This document shows, one piece after another, positions 36,987-45,653 of a stretch of 64,000 nucleotides of DNA; position 1 is the first letter of the stretch, and each line of letters opens with the position of its first letter. Below the pieces are notes generated by a model. That model had not been told where the DNA came from. It saw only the letters and a list, made by a program, of their open reading frames with translations, and made no database searches. The DNA comes from Clostridiales bacterium (lineage in GTDB: Bacteria; Bacillota; Clostridia; TANB77; CAG-508): positions 1-64,000 of the forward strand of contig DXVF01000006.1 in the NCBI GenBank assembly GCA_019417465.1. Direction: 5' to 3'. A program made the position numbers and the translations under genes.

Positions 36987-37466
36987 ATGAATGATTTTGT
37001 TCAAATAAACTATAATAATATTGAAGAAAATGAAGAATATAATCAAATTATATATACAGTTATAAAAAAATGTTTTGAAGAAGAAGGATTAAATAAATTA
37101 AGAATATATATAAATATTATTTTAACTAATCCAGAAGAAATAAGAAAAATAAATAAAGAGTATAGAAATATTGATAAAGAAACTGATTGTTTATCATTTC
37201 CAATGTTTGAAAAAGAAGAAATACAAGAGTTAATGAAAGACCAAGGAAAAACTTGCTTAGATATTTTAGGAGATGTAGTAGTTTCTATACCAAGAGTATA
37301 TGATCAGGCAAAAGAATATAATCATAGTTTTGAAAGAGAACTTGCATATATGGTTGTTCATGGATTTTATCATTTAATGGGATATGACCATATGGAAGAA
37401 GAAGAGAAAAATATTATGAGGGAAAAAGAAGAAAATATATTACAAAAGTTAAATATAACTAGATAA
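36987..37466 (+). CDS. ybeY: YbeY endoribonuclease / rRNA maturation factor
   Basis: A 159-residue metalloprotein. The zinc motif HGFYHLMGYDH (~118-128, H-x3-H-x5-H) and the ETDCLSFPMF strand are the family hallmarks. It takes part in 16S rRNA 3' maturation and ribosome quality control. I start it at 36987 with AAAGGAAAC upstream; the longer frame overlaps the preceding gene. Downstream are dgkA and era, a usual neighbourhood. Confidence 0.93.
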   Translation: MNDFVQINYNNIEENEEYNQIIYTVIKKCFEEEGLNKLRIYINIILTNPEEIRKINKEYRNIDKETDCLSFPMFEKEEIQELMKDQGKTCLDILGDVVVSIPRVYDQAKEYNHSFERELAYMVVHGFYHLMGYDHMEEEEKNIMREKEENILQKLNITR

Positions 37467-37476
37467 GGTAGGTTAT

Positions 37477-38232
37477 ATGGAAAAAAAAGAAAAGAATAGT
37501 GAACAAAAGTTATCAAATAGTAATTTCATAGATTCATTCAAAAATGCAATCGAAGGATTAATATACAGTGTAACAACTCAAAGTAATATAAAAAAACAAT
37601 TAGTTATTGCAGTAGTAGTTATGATACTTAGTTTGTTCTATAATTTTACTACAACAGAATTTTTGTGTTTAATGTTTGCAGTTGTTTTTGTAATATTTGC
37701 AGAAATGATAAATACTGCTATAGAAACTGTAGTAGATTTATATACAGATTTATATCATCCTAAAGCTAAAATTGCGAAAGATGTAGGTGCTGGTAGTGTT
37801 TTACTTATGTCTATAAATTCTGTAATAGTTGCATATTTTCTGTTTTTAAGGGAGACAGATCTTAGTAAATTTGGAGAAAGTATCTTTAATAATATGATAA
37901 ATTCTCCAGTGCATCTGGCTTTTGTGGGAATTATGATAACTGTAATAGCTGTTATTGCACTAAATGCTTATCTAAGATCTAAAAGGCAAAAAGGACAAAC
38001 TTCAAAATTCTTTCCAAGTGGACAATCTGCTATTAGTTTTGCTATTTTGACTGCAATAGGATTAAATACAAAAAGTCTTCTTATATTTGTTTTATCTTTA
38101 ATACTGGCTTTATTGGTGCTAGAAAATAGAGTTGAAAGTAAAGCAAAAACTATAGCAGAAGTAATATTTGGATCATGTATGGGGATTTTAATTGTATTAC
38201 TAGTATATGGATTAACCGTCTTTAAGGTATAA
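37477..38232 (+). CDS. dgkA: Diacylglycerol/undecaprenol kinase fused to a PAP2 phosphatase
   Basis: A 251-residue two-domain membrane protein. The first ~135 residues are DgkA-like, with SFKNAIEGL, the EMINTAIETVVD motif and KDVGAGSVLLMS. The rest has PAP2-type features (FPSGQSAISFAILTAIG, then LENRVESKAKTIAEVIFGS). Such fusions could phosphorylate and dephosphorylate undecaprenol-type lipids for wall synthesis. The position between ybeY and era is conserved in Firmicutes. Confidence 0.88.
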   Translation: MEKKEKNSEQKLSNSNFIDSFKNAIEGLIYSVTTQSNIKKQLVIAVVVMILSLFYNFTTTEFLCLMFAVVFVIFAEMINTAIETVVDLYTDLYHPKAKIAKDVGAGSVLLMSINSVIVAYFLFLRETDLSKFGESIFNNMINSPVHLAFVGIMITVIAVIALNAYLRSKRQKGQTSKFFPSGQSAISFAILTAIGLNTKSLLIFVLSLILALLVLENRVESKAKTIAEVIFGSCMGILIVLLVYGLTVFKV

Positions 38233-38327
38233 AGTGGGTAATATTGTAAGGCTTAAATGTACTATTTTAGATGCAAAAGGTGTGTGCCGTTAAGTTGATA
38301 GAATTAATAAGCTGAGAGGGGAATAAC

Positions 38328-39383
38328 ATGGAAAATAAGAGTACAAAAATATTAATAGCAATAGTTATTATATTAGTTATTGCTACAGGAGTATTATTTG
38401 TAATTAAAGTAATAAAAGAGAAAAATGGAGGTTCTAATGAAGTTATTTCTTTAGGAACAGCGATTTTAGGCAAAGGAAAAAAAGCAGATAATGAAGAAGA
38501 AAAGAGTATATCTACATTTAATGGAACAGATAGGCCAATAGCTGTTATGATAGATAATCACAAAAGTGCTCTTCCACAAGCTGGTTTAAATGATGCATAT
38601 ATTGTTTATGAAATGATAGTAGAAGGTGGAGAAACAAGACTTATGGCACTATTTAAAGGAAAAACATTAGATAAAATAGGGCCAATTAGGAGTGCAAGAC
38701 ATTATTATTTAGATTATGCATTAGAAAATGATGCAATATATGTTCACTATGGATGGAGTCCTCAAGCACAAAGTGACATTAGTAAGTTAGGAGTAAATAA
38801 CGTAAATGGTCTAGTTCAAAGCTCAAGTGACTTTTGGAGAGTAAAAGATAAATCTGCTCCACATAATGCTGTGACATCAACATCCAATATTTTAAAAATT
38901 GCTGAAAATAAAGGGTATAGCACGACATCTGATAAAAAAAGTGTATTAAATTATGTTACAGAAGATGTTAATTTAGATAGTGAGCAAGTAGCAAATAAAT
39001 TTTCTATTAAATATTCTGATTATAATACTGTAAGTTATACTTACAATAGTGAAACAAAAAGATATTTGAGATATACAAGAAATATTAAACAAGTTGATTG
39101 GGATACTAAAGAAGATGTAGAAGCTAAGAATATAATAATAACTTTTGTAAAAAATACAACATTAAATGATGGTGAGAATAAAGGTAGACAGACATTAGAT
39201 AATATTGGGACACGTGATGGATATTATATTACAAATGGAAAAGCTATAAAAATAAAATGCGAAAAGAAAGCTAGAGCGGAACAAACTGTATATAAAGATT
39301 TGCAAGGTAATGAGATACAAGTGAATGATGGAAATACTTTTATTCAGATTTGTCCAATAGATGCAAAAGTTACTTTTGAATAA
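38328..39383 (+). CDS. DUF3048 (YerB-like) extracellular protein
   Basis: A 351-residue protein with an N-terminal membrane helix (~8-28) then a DUF3048 domain: RPIAVMIDNHKSALPQAGLNDAYIVYEMIVEGGETRLMA in the first third (in pieces), GPIRSARHYYLDYA, and SAPHNAVTS near residue 180. No lipobox Cys is seen, unlike Bacillus YerB, so it is probably membrane-anchored by the helix. The molecular role is unknown. Confidence 0.85.
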   Translation: MENKSTKILIAIVIILVIATGVLFVIKVIKEKNGGSNEVISLGTAILGKGKKADNEEEKSISTFNGTDRPIAVMIDNHKSALPQAGLNDAYIVYEMIVEGGETRLMALFKGKTLDKIGPIRSARHYYLDYALENDAIYVHYGWSPQAQSDISKLGVNNVNGLVQSSSDFWRVKDKSAPHNAVTSTSNILKIAENKGYSTTSDKKSVLNYVTEDVNLDSEQVANKFSIKYSDYNTVSYTYNSETKRYLRYTRNIKQVDWDTKEDVEAKNIIITFVKNTTLNDGENKGRQTLDNIGTRDGYYITNGKAIKIKCEKKARAEQTVYKDLQGNEIQVNDGNTFIQICPIDAKVTFE

Positions 39384-39399
39384 AATTGATAATTAAAAG

Positions 39400-39421
39400 A
39401 AGCCCCGAGAGGCTTTTTTTC
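39400..39421 (+). terminator. Rho-independent terminator after the DUF3048 gene
   Basis: AAGCC and GGCTT close a short loop and are followed by seven T residues. Confidence 0.85.
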
Positions 39422-39598
39422 TGTACATCTTTTATATTACAGATGCAAAAAATATTTAGAAAAGCCTTGTATATTACTTTGACTTTAATATTTTGATATG
39501 TTAGAATAATCTTGTAAAAATAATGTATTACGGTACTATTTTTTACAAATTTAGCAGATAATAAGATGTATAATATAACAAAGAGCTTTGGAGGAATT

Positions 39599-40507
39599 AT
39601 GGAAGAAAAATTTAAATCAGGATTTGTTTCTATGGTTGGTAGGACTAATGTAGGTAAATCTAGTATTATAAATGCTTTGGTGGGAGAAAAAGTAGCTGCA
39701 ATAGCTAATAAACCACAAACAACAAGAAATGCTATAAGAGCTATTGTAAATAAGGAAAATTTGCAAGTTATTTTTATAGATACACCTGGAATTCATAAAC
39801 CAAAATCAAAGCTTGGAAATACTATGGTAGAAACAGCTTTTGGAACAATTGGAGATGTGGATGTAATATTATTTGTAGTAGATGCTACATCGGATGAGAT
39901 TGGAAAAGGTGATAGAATAATATTAGATAAAATAAAGAAAGCTAAATGTAAAACTATTTTAATAATTAATAAGATAGATTTAGTAGATAGAGAGAAATTA
40001 GCTAAACTAATAGAGTTATACAAAGATGAATATAATTTTGAAGCAATTATTCCTGTTTCTGTAACAAAAAACAAGAATATTGATGTTATAATTGATGAAA
40101 TAGGAAAGAACTTAAATGAAGGTCCAGCATATTATGATATAGAGGAATATACAGATCAAACTATGAGACAATTGGTAGAAGAAACTGTTAGAGAAAAAGC
40201 TCTTAAACTTTTAAATGATGAGGTTCCTCATGGTTTATATATAGAAACAGAAAAAATGAAAAAAAGAAAAACGATAGAAAAAAAGCCAATTTATGATGTG
40301 GAAGTAACAATATATTGTTTAAAAAATTCTCATAAGGGTATTATAATAGGAAAAGATGGTAATATGTTAAAAAGAATAGGAACATATGCAAGACAAGATT
40401 TAGAAAAGATGTTAGATACAAAAATTAACCTAAAGTTATGGGTTAAAATTAAAGAAGATTGGCTTAATGATGATAAAATCGTCAAAAAATTTAAATTAGA
40501 ATCATAG
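39599..40507 (+). CDS. era: Era GTPase
   Basis: A 302-residue GTPase that binds the 3' end of 16S rRNA in 30S assembly. G1 is GRTNVGKSS, the switch PQTTRNAIRAI, G3 DTPGIHKP, G4 NKID, and the C-terminal KH domain has IIGKDGNMLKRIGTYARQDLE. It starts at 39599 after GGAGG. It is followed by the palindromic element and then yqzL-recO. Confidence 0.95.
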   Translation: MEEKFKSGFVSMVGRTNVGKSSIINALVGEKVAAIANKPQTTRNAIRAIVNKENLQVIFIDTPGIHKPKSKLGNTMVETAFGTIGDVDVILFVVDATSDEIGKGDRIILDKIKKAKCKTILIINKIDLVDREKLAKLIELYKDEYNFEAIIPVSVTKNKNIDVIIDEIGKNLNEGPAYYDIEEYTDQTMRQLVEETVREKALKLLNDEVPHGLYIETEKMKKRKTIEKKPIYDVEVTIYCLKNSHKGIIIGKDGNMLKRIGTYARQDLEKMLDTKINLKLWVKIKEDWLNDDKIVKKFKLES

Positions 40508-40561
40508 TTTTCAAATTAAACAATACAAAAGTGAAAAAGAATTTATAATTTGTACAGAATT

Positions 40562-40797
40562 GTTATTATTCACAGTCTTTTTATTATAGTGACAATGTTA
40601 CCGCCTAGCTAATTGTTTTATATCATTTTTTTTAACCAATCTTGAAGCGTGGCGGGCGAGAGAAGATAATTAGTTTTATACCACGCAGTTTAGGTAGCAA
40701 AGTAAGATAGTATGTGCCATCGGCGATTAGTTAAAAAAAATGATATAAAACAATTAGCTAGGCTAGAATGAGCTTTTAAATAATTGTGGATTGTAAC
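40562..40797. repeat. ~240-bp palindromic element family, copy 2 of 3
   Basis: Located between era and yqzL. The core is near-identical to copies 1 and 3 (CTTGAAGCGTGGCGGGCGAG; TTTAGGTAGCAAAGTAAGAT; CCATCGGCGATT). The arms (CTAATTGTTTTATATCA and its complement) differ from copy 1, but each arm change is matched on the other side. Outer ends: GTTATTATTCACAG and TTGTGGATTGTAAC. Confidence 0.8.
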
Positions 40798-40882
40798 CAA
40801 AAATTGTAAGAATAAATTTTAAAAAAAGGCAAATGATAAGACTAAAGTTAATTTATTGCTTTATGATAAGGAGTGATTGCAC

Positions 40883-41044
40883 ATGATAAAACAATTAGCA
40901 TGGAATACTTTTAAAAATACAGGAAGTATAGATACATTTCTAGAACTAGTTGAAGTAGAAAACATAGAAAAAAATTTAAAGGTGAATGAATATGGGGATA
41001 ATAAAGACGAAGGGAATAATTATTTTGGAGAACAACATGTCTGA
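40883..41044 (+). CDS. yqzL: YqzL-like small protein
   Basis: A 53-residue protein beginning MIKQLAWNTFKNTGSIDTFL, which matches the YqzL family pattern (W-x2-F-x2-TG-x-IDxYL). In Bacillus yqzL lies between era and recO, exactly as here. AAGGAG precedes the ATG. It overlaps the start of recO by 53 bp in another frame. The function is unknown. Confidence 0.8.
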   Translation: MIKQLAWNTFKNTGSIDTFLELVEVENIEKNLKVNEYGDNKDEGNNYFGEQHV

Positions 41045-41718
41045 TTTTGACAAAATGGTGACTATTTTAACCCCAACAGGAAAGATTGGGTGTGCTGCCA
41101 AACGGTGCGAGAAGACCAAAAAGCTTGCTTATGGCAGGCACTCAATATTTATGTTTTGGGGAATATATGTTATATAAAGGGACAAGTTCATATCGTATTA
41201 ATTCTTGTGATACAATAGAGATTTTTTATCCAATTAGAATCGATTTAGATAAATTAAAATATGCAGCACATATTACTAAAATTATAAATGATGTTACTGA
41301 TGAAAATCAAAATACATATAAAATTTTACAATTAGTTTTAAATACATTATATACAATATCTGAGACTGATAAAAATTTAATCTTAGTTTTATCTGTATTT
41401 AAATTAAGACTATTATGTTATTTAGGATTTACGCCTAGAATAAAAGAATGTACAAATTGTAAAAGAACAGATAATATATATTTTTTTAGTTTATATGATA
41501 ATGGATTTAAATGCAAGGAGTGCGGAAGAATAGATAAGTCTTGTATTGAGATAAGTGAAGCGACAGTAAATGCTATAAAATATATAGTTATGGCTCCAGA
41601 TAAGAAAATATTTTCTTTTAATCTATCTGAAAGTTCATTAAAAGAACTAGAACTTGTAGTTAAATTGTATATGAATGATAAATTAGAGAAAGAATATAAA
41701 TTAGAAGATTTGTTTTAA
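40992..41718 (+). CDS. recO: RecO recombination mediator, frame interrupted at CGG
   Basis: RecO loads RecA with RecR in gap repair. The restored length is 241 residues, normal for Clostridia. It starts MGIIKTKGIIILENN at 40992 and continues SDFDKMVTILTPTGKIG. The frame breaks at codon 38 (CGG). Dropping the C gives AAKGARRPKSLLMAGTQYLCFG, the conserved AKGARRPKS of RecO. The C-terminal zinc site is CTNCKR … CKECGR. Read straight, the protein would end after ~60 residues within the N-terminal OB-fold. Confidence 0.93.
41103..41105 (+). other. CGG +1 frameshift site in recO
   Basis: Codon 38 is CGG followed by T. Skipping the C gives AAA-GGT-GCG (K-G-A), restoring the highly conserved KGARRPKS of the RecO OB-fold. 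The conserved glycine fixes the position of the insertion. Confidence 0.8.
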
Positions 41719-41720
41719 AG

Positions 41721-41763
41721 TAATAACCTGTATACTAGAATCGTATATAGGTTATTATTTTTT
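41721..41763 (+). terminator. Rho-independent terminator after recO
   Basis: TAATAACCTGTATA pairs with TATATAGGTTATTA across a short loop, followed by TTTTTT. Confidence 0.85.
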
Positions 41764-41774
41764 CTGAAAATTAA

Positions 41775-41852
41775 CATATAAACTATCAAACGCGGACTGT
41801 AAGAGAATTAATTAACTACAAAATATGATTAAAGCTCACTATTTTTATGTAA
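41775..41852. repeat. Dispersed hairpin repeat, copy 3
   Basis: ATCAAACGCGGACTGTAAG and, ~45 bp later, AAAGCTCACTATT correspond to the arms of the element at 7188 and 20330. It is the most decayed copy, with little pairing left. The rest of the 306-bp gap between recO and tsaC contains only a promoter. Confidence 0.4.
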
Positions 41853-41960
41853 TATGTAATTAAATTATATTAAAATGAAATTGAAGAAAATTAAAGAAAA
41901 CAAGAGAAATGATGAGTATATCGAAATAATTGCGCGCATGGTTAAATCTATTGAAAAAAT

Positions 41961-41989
41961 TTGACAATATTTGTAATATATGGTAAAAT
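41961..41989 (+). promoter_or_regulatory. Sigma-A promoter for tsaC
   Basis: A perfect TTGACA (41961-41966), a 17-bp spacer and TAAAAT (41984-41989), 36 bp before the start codon. Confidence 0.8.
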
Positions 41990-42024
41990 AAAAATATTAT
42001 GTAGAGTAAGAAAGAAGGCGCAAA

Positions 42025-42657
42025 ATGTCTAAACTTTATAATTGGAAAAATGTAATAGAGAATAATGAATTAGATGAGGTAGTAGATATAATAAAACGAG
42101 ATGGAATTGTTGTTTTTCCAACAGAAACAGTTTATGGAATTGGGGGAAATGCATTATCGGAAAGTGTTATAAAAAAAATTTACAATATAAAGAAAAGACC
42201 ACAAGAAAAAGCACTTAATATATTAGTAAAAAATAAAGAAGAGATAGAAAAATATGCTTATATAAGCAATGAATTAGAAGAAAAGATAATAGATAGTTTC
42301 ATGCCAGGACCAATTACTATAATATTAAAAAAGAGAAAAAGTCAAATATCAGATTTATTAACTGCAAATAATGATACTATAGGAATTAGAATATCAGATA
42401 ATAACATTGTAAAAAGAATATTAGAAAAATGTAATTTACCTATAGCAGCCCCGAGTGCAAATGTTTCTGGAAAACCAAGCTCAATAAGATTGGAAGAAAT
42501 TAAACCAGATTTTGACAATAAAGTTGAAGCTTTCATAGATGGCGGAGTATGTTCAGAAAATATTCCTTCTACTATAGTTAAAGTAGTTGATGGACAAGTT
42601 AAGATATTAAGAGAAGGAGTTATCTCTATAGAAGATATAAATGAGAAAATAATGTAA
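42025..42657 (+). CDS. tsaC: Threonylcarbamoyl-AMP synthase (YrdC/Sua5 family, short form)
   Basis: A 210-residue YrdC-fold enzyme that makes threonylcarbamoyl-AMP for the t6A37 tRNA modification. It has IIKRDGIVVFPTETVYGIGGNA, KKRPQEKALNILV, MPGPITIIL and APSANVSGKPSS. It lacks the Sua5 C-terminal domain. The start ATG follows AAGAAGGCGC. Confidence 0.92.
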   Translation: MSKLYNWKNVIENNELDEVVDIIKRDGIVVFPTETVYGIGGNALSESVIKKIYNIKKRPQEKALNILVKNKEEIEKYAYISNELEEKIIDSFMPGPITIILKKRKSQISDLLTANNDTIGIRISDNNIVKRILEKCNLPIAAPSANVSGKPSSIRLEEIKPDFDNKVEAFIDGGVCSENIPSTIVKVVDGQVKILREGVISIEDINEKIM

Positions 42658-42671
42658 AACAGGAGGTACAT

Positions 42672-43352
42672 ATGGCAAATAAATTAAGTGTAATTATACC
42701 AGCGTATAATGAGGAAGAGAATATAGTAAAAGTAATAAATATGTTAAAAAGTGATAAAAGTGAAATTATAAATGAGATTATTGTTGTTGATAATGCAAGT
42801 ACTGATAATACAAATAAACTTGCTACAAGTACTGGTATTAAAGTATTGGGGTGTGATAACAAGGGAAAAGGATACGCCATGGAAATGGGAATTAAATATA
42901 CGAATAATGAAATAATAGTATTTCTAGATGCTGACATAAATAATTATGCAAATGATTTGGTTGAAATATTAACAGCACCAATATTAAACGAAAAGGCAGA
43001 TTTCGTTAAATCTATGTTTGAAAGAATAGGTGGAAGGGTTACTGAATTAGTAGCTAAGCCTTTATTAGATATTTTATTTCCAGATATATATAAATTTTCA
43101 CAGCCATTAAGTGGAATGATAGCTGGGAAAAAAGACTATTTTGAAAAGATTAAATTTGAAAAGGATTATGGAGTAGATATCGGAATTTTATTAGATATGA
43201 TTAATTTAGGAGCAAAAATTGAAGAAGTGTATATAGGGAAAATTAACAATTCGTCACATTCATGGTTAAGTTTAGAAAAAATGTCAAGAGAGGTAATGAC
43301 TGCAATATTAAAAAGAAAAAATATTATATTAGGAGGTGTTGAGAATGAATAG
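42672..43352 (+). CDS. Family 2 glycosyltransferase
   Basis: A 226-residue GT-A enzyme. LSVIIPAYNEEENIVKVI, VVDNASTDNTNKLA and the metal-binding FLDADI (~78-83) are visible. Such short GT2 proteins move sugar from a nucleotide or lipid donor; the acceptor is unknown. It overlaps the next glycosyltransferase by 8 bp. Confidence 0.88.
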   Translation: MANKLSVIIPAYNEEENIVKVINMLKSDKSEIINEIIVVDNASTDNTNKLATSTGIKVLGCDNKGKGYAMEMGIKYTNNEIIVFLDADINNYANDLVEILTAPILNEKADFVKSMFERIGGRVTELVAKPLLDILFPDIYKFSQPLSGMIAGKKDYFEKIKFEKDYGVDIGILLDMINLGAKIEEVYIGKINNSSHSWLSLEKMSREVMTAILKRKNIILGGVENE

Positions 43353-44217
43353 AGCATATGTTACATTATTAAATAGTGAAAATTATTTGAAGGGTGTGTT
43401 ATGTCTAAATGAATCTCTAAAACGAGTTAATTCACAATACCCATTAATTGTAGCTATAACACGAGAGATTTCAGAAAAGAGTAGACAGATTTTAAATAAT
43501 AATAATATAAAAACAGTAGTAATAGAAAAAATGGATGTTCCAAAATGTATTAAGGACAAAAATTCAAAAGGTATGTTTTCTCATTGGAGCAATACTTTTG
43601 ATAAATTGCAGATTTTTGAAATGACACAGTTTGAAAAAATAGTCTTTTTAGATAGTGATATGTATGTTAGAAAAAATATAGATAATTTATTTGATTGTAA
43701 GAATTTATCTGCTGTTATAGATAGAAGAGAGCCAAATGTTATTAATGAATGGAAAAAGTTAACATCAGGGACACTTGTAATTGAACCAAAAGAGGGCATT
43801 GTAGAGAAATTTGTAGAGATTATGAAAGAAATATCCGAAAAAAGAGAGTCAATAGGAGATCAAGATGTTTTACAGGAATATGATGAAAATTGGGGAGAAA
43901 AAGAAGAATTACATTTAGATGTATTATATAATACTTTTTTTATTTATTTAGATTATTATATAAAAGTAAATGGTTATAATTTAGAAGATATCTCGGTTAT
44001 ACATTTTATATTAAAAACAAAACCATGGGAGTTAACTAAAGATGATATAGATAAATATCTAGAGTTTTTAGAAAGTAGATTAAAATATAATTATGAAATT
44101 ACTAATAAAGATGTATATAAGAAATGTTTAGATATTGGATGTGAAAATAAAAGAAAAATTTTATGTGAATATTTAGATTTATTAGATGAGATTAATAAAA
44201 TAAATTGTTTTGAATAA
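43345..44217 (+). CDS. Glycogenin-like family 8 glycosyltransferase
   Basis: A 290-residue GT8 enzyme, started at 43345 after AGGAGGTG. It shows the N-terminal AYVTLLNSENYLKGVLCLNESL and the DxD motif in IVFLDSDMYVRKNIDNLFD (~95), as in glycogenin. It is probably a partner of the overlapping GT2 gene for a surface or storage glycan. Confidence 0.85.
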   Translation: MNRAYVTLLNSENYLKGVLCLNESLKRVNSQYPLIVAITREISEKSRQILNNNNIKTVVIEKMDVPKCIKDKNSKGMFSHWSNTFDKLQIFEMTQFEKIVFLDSDMYVRKNIDNLFDCKNLSAVIDRREPNVINEWKKLTSGTLVIEPKEGIVEKFVEIMKEISEKRESIGDQDVLQEYDENWGEKEELHLDVLYNTFFIYLDYYIKVNGYNLEDISVIHFILKTKPWELTKDDIDKYLEFLESRLKYNYEITNKDVYKKCLDIGCENKRKILCEYLDLLDEINKINCFE

Positions 44218-44286
44218 GTTATATAAAATATATTAAATAAACTAAATATTTTATTAAATCTAAATGTTTTGAATGGGGGTAGGAAA

Positions 44287-44865
44287 ATGAAAATTTTTTT
44301 TGTAAGACATGGAGAAACATCATGGAATGTAGAAGGGAGACTACAAGGGCAAATAGATGAAATACAGCTTACTAAAAAAGGAATAGACCAAGCTGAAGAG
44401 ATAGCAAAAAAATTACAACAAGTAGATTTTGATGTTATATTATCTTCCCCTTTTTTTAGAACAATACAGACTGCTGAAATTATTAATAAATTACATAAAA
44501 ATAAAATAATATTATGTGATGAATTAAAAGAAAGAGGCTATGGAGAATTAGAAGGTGAATATGCAAAGAATGGAAAATATAATATAAAACAAATGTGGAA
44601 TATAGATGATATATATGATATGAATGGAGTAGAAAGAGTTGATTCTTTTATAAAAAGAATATACATATTTATGGATAATTTAATAAAACAAGATAAATAT
44701 AAGAACATATTGTTAGTTTCTCATAGTGGTGTTTCTATTGCATTAAAGACTTACTTTCAAGGAATACCAGATGATAGAGATTTATTAAAATTGGGCATCG
44801 GAAATTGTGAAATTGTAACATTTGAAAGAGAGAAGAATAAAGTAGAAAACGATTTCAAACATTAA
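44287..44865 (+). CDS. Histidine phosphatase (phosphoglycerate mutase family)
   Basis: A 192-residue protein with the catalytic FFVRHGETSWNVEGRLQG at the N-terminus and the second His in LLVSHSGVSIALKTYF (~145). The start at 44287 follows GGGGGTAGG. The family includes cofactor-dependent mutases, alpha-ribazole phosphatase and broad phosphatases, which cannot be told apart here. Confidence 0.85.
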   Translation: MKIFFVRHGETSWNVEGRLQGQIDEIQLTKKGIDQAEEIAKKLQQVDFDVILSSPFFRTIQTAEIINKLHKNKIILCDELKERGYGELEGEYAKNGKYNIKQMWNIDDIYDMNGVERVDSFIKRIYIFMDNLIKQDKYKNILLVSHSGVSIALKTYFQGIPDDRDLLKLGIGNCEIVTFEREKNKVENDFKH

Positions 44866-44964
44866 AGCATTTGATTATACATTCATTAATAAGTTTTTTT
44901 AGTAATTTTACTTGTATAGCTAAATAAAACATGCTAATATTTATCTAAAAAAGGAGATAAAAAT

Positions 44965-45528
44965 ATGTATTTAATTATAGGACTTGGAAATCCAGAAGAA
45001 GATTATTCTAAAACAAGACATAATATGGGATTTGAAGTTATTAATAAGATTAGTGAAAGTTATGATATAAAAGTTAATAAATCTAAGTTCAATAGTTTAT
45101 ATGGAACAGGAATAATAGAAGGAGAAAAGGTAGTATTAGTAAAACCTCAAACTTTTATGAATTTAAGTGGTGAAGCGGTTATAGAATTTATTAATTTTTA
45201 TAAAATAGATTTGAATAAACTTATTATTATCTATGATGATATAGATACAAATCCAGGAATTATAAGAATTAGAAAAGTGGGAGGACCAGGTACCCATAAT
45301 GGGATGAAGTCTGTTGTGAATATGTTGAAAACTGGTGACTTTCCTAGAATAAGAGTAGGAATTGGAATGCCAGAAAGAAAGTCAGACTTGATTAATTATG
45401 TTATAGGACATATTAATGAGGAAGAATATAATGAATTATTAAAAGGTGTTGATAAAGCAGAAAATGCTATTATTGAAATTTTTAAAAGTGGAATTGATAA
45501 AGCTATGAATAAATTTAATAATATATAA
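44965..45528 (+). CDS. pth: Peptidyl-tRNA hydrolase
   Basis: A 187-residue enzyme that releases peptides from stalled peptidyl-tRNA. It has IIGLGNPEEDYSKTRHNMGF (catalytic His), KPQTFMNLSGEAV, IYDDIDTNPGIIRIRKVGGPGTHNGMKS in pieces, and FPRIRVGIGMP. It is intact and follows an AAGGAGAT site. In a cell where ribosomes often stall or shift it should be much used, but that is conjecture. Confidence 0.95.
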   Translation: MYLIIGLGNPEEDYSKTRHNMGFEVINKISESYDIKVNKSKFNSLYGTGIIEGEKVVLVKPQTFMNLSGEAVIEFINFYKIDLNKLIIIYDDIDTNPGIIRIRKVGGPGTHNGMKSVVNMLKTGDFPRIRVGIGMPERKSDLINYVIGHINEEEYNELLKGVDKAENAIIEIFKSGIDKAMNKFNNI

Positions 45529-45653
45529 TTCAAAATTGGTTTATCTAAACATAATAAATTTAAGTGTACTACTGTGAAAGCATGTATTTTTTGTATTAGT
45601 AAAAGTTAAAGGATAATAAAATAAAAGACTAAAGGAGATATTAATTTTAAAAA

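Noticed and set aside
40986..41177. recO as two separate short genes
   Set aside because: The second part has no ribosome site and begins within a conserved motif; one frame change joins the two into a normal RecO.
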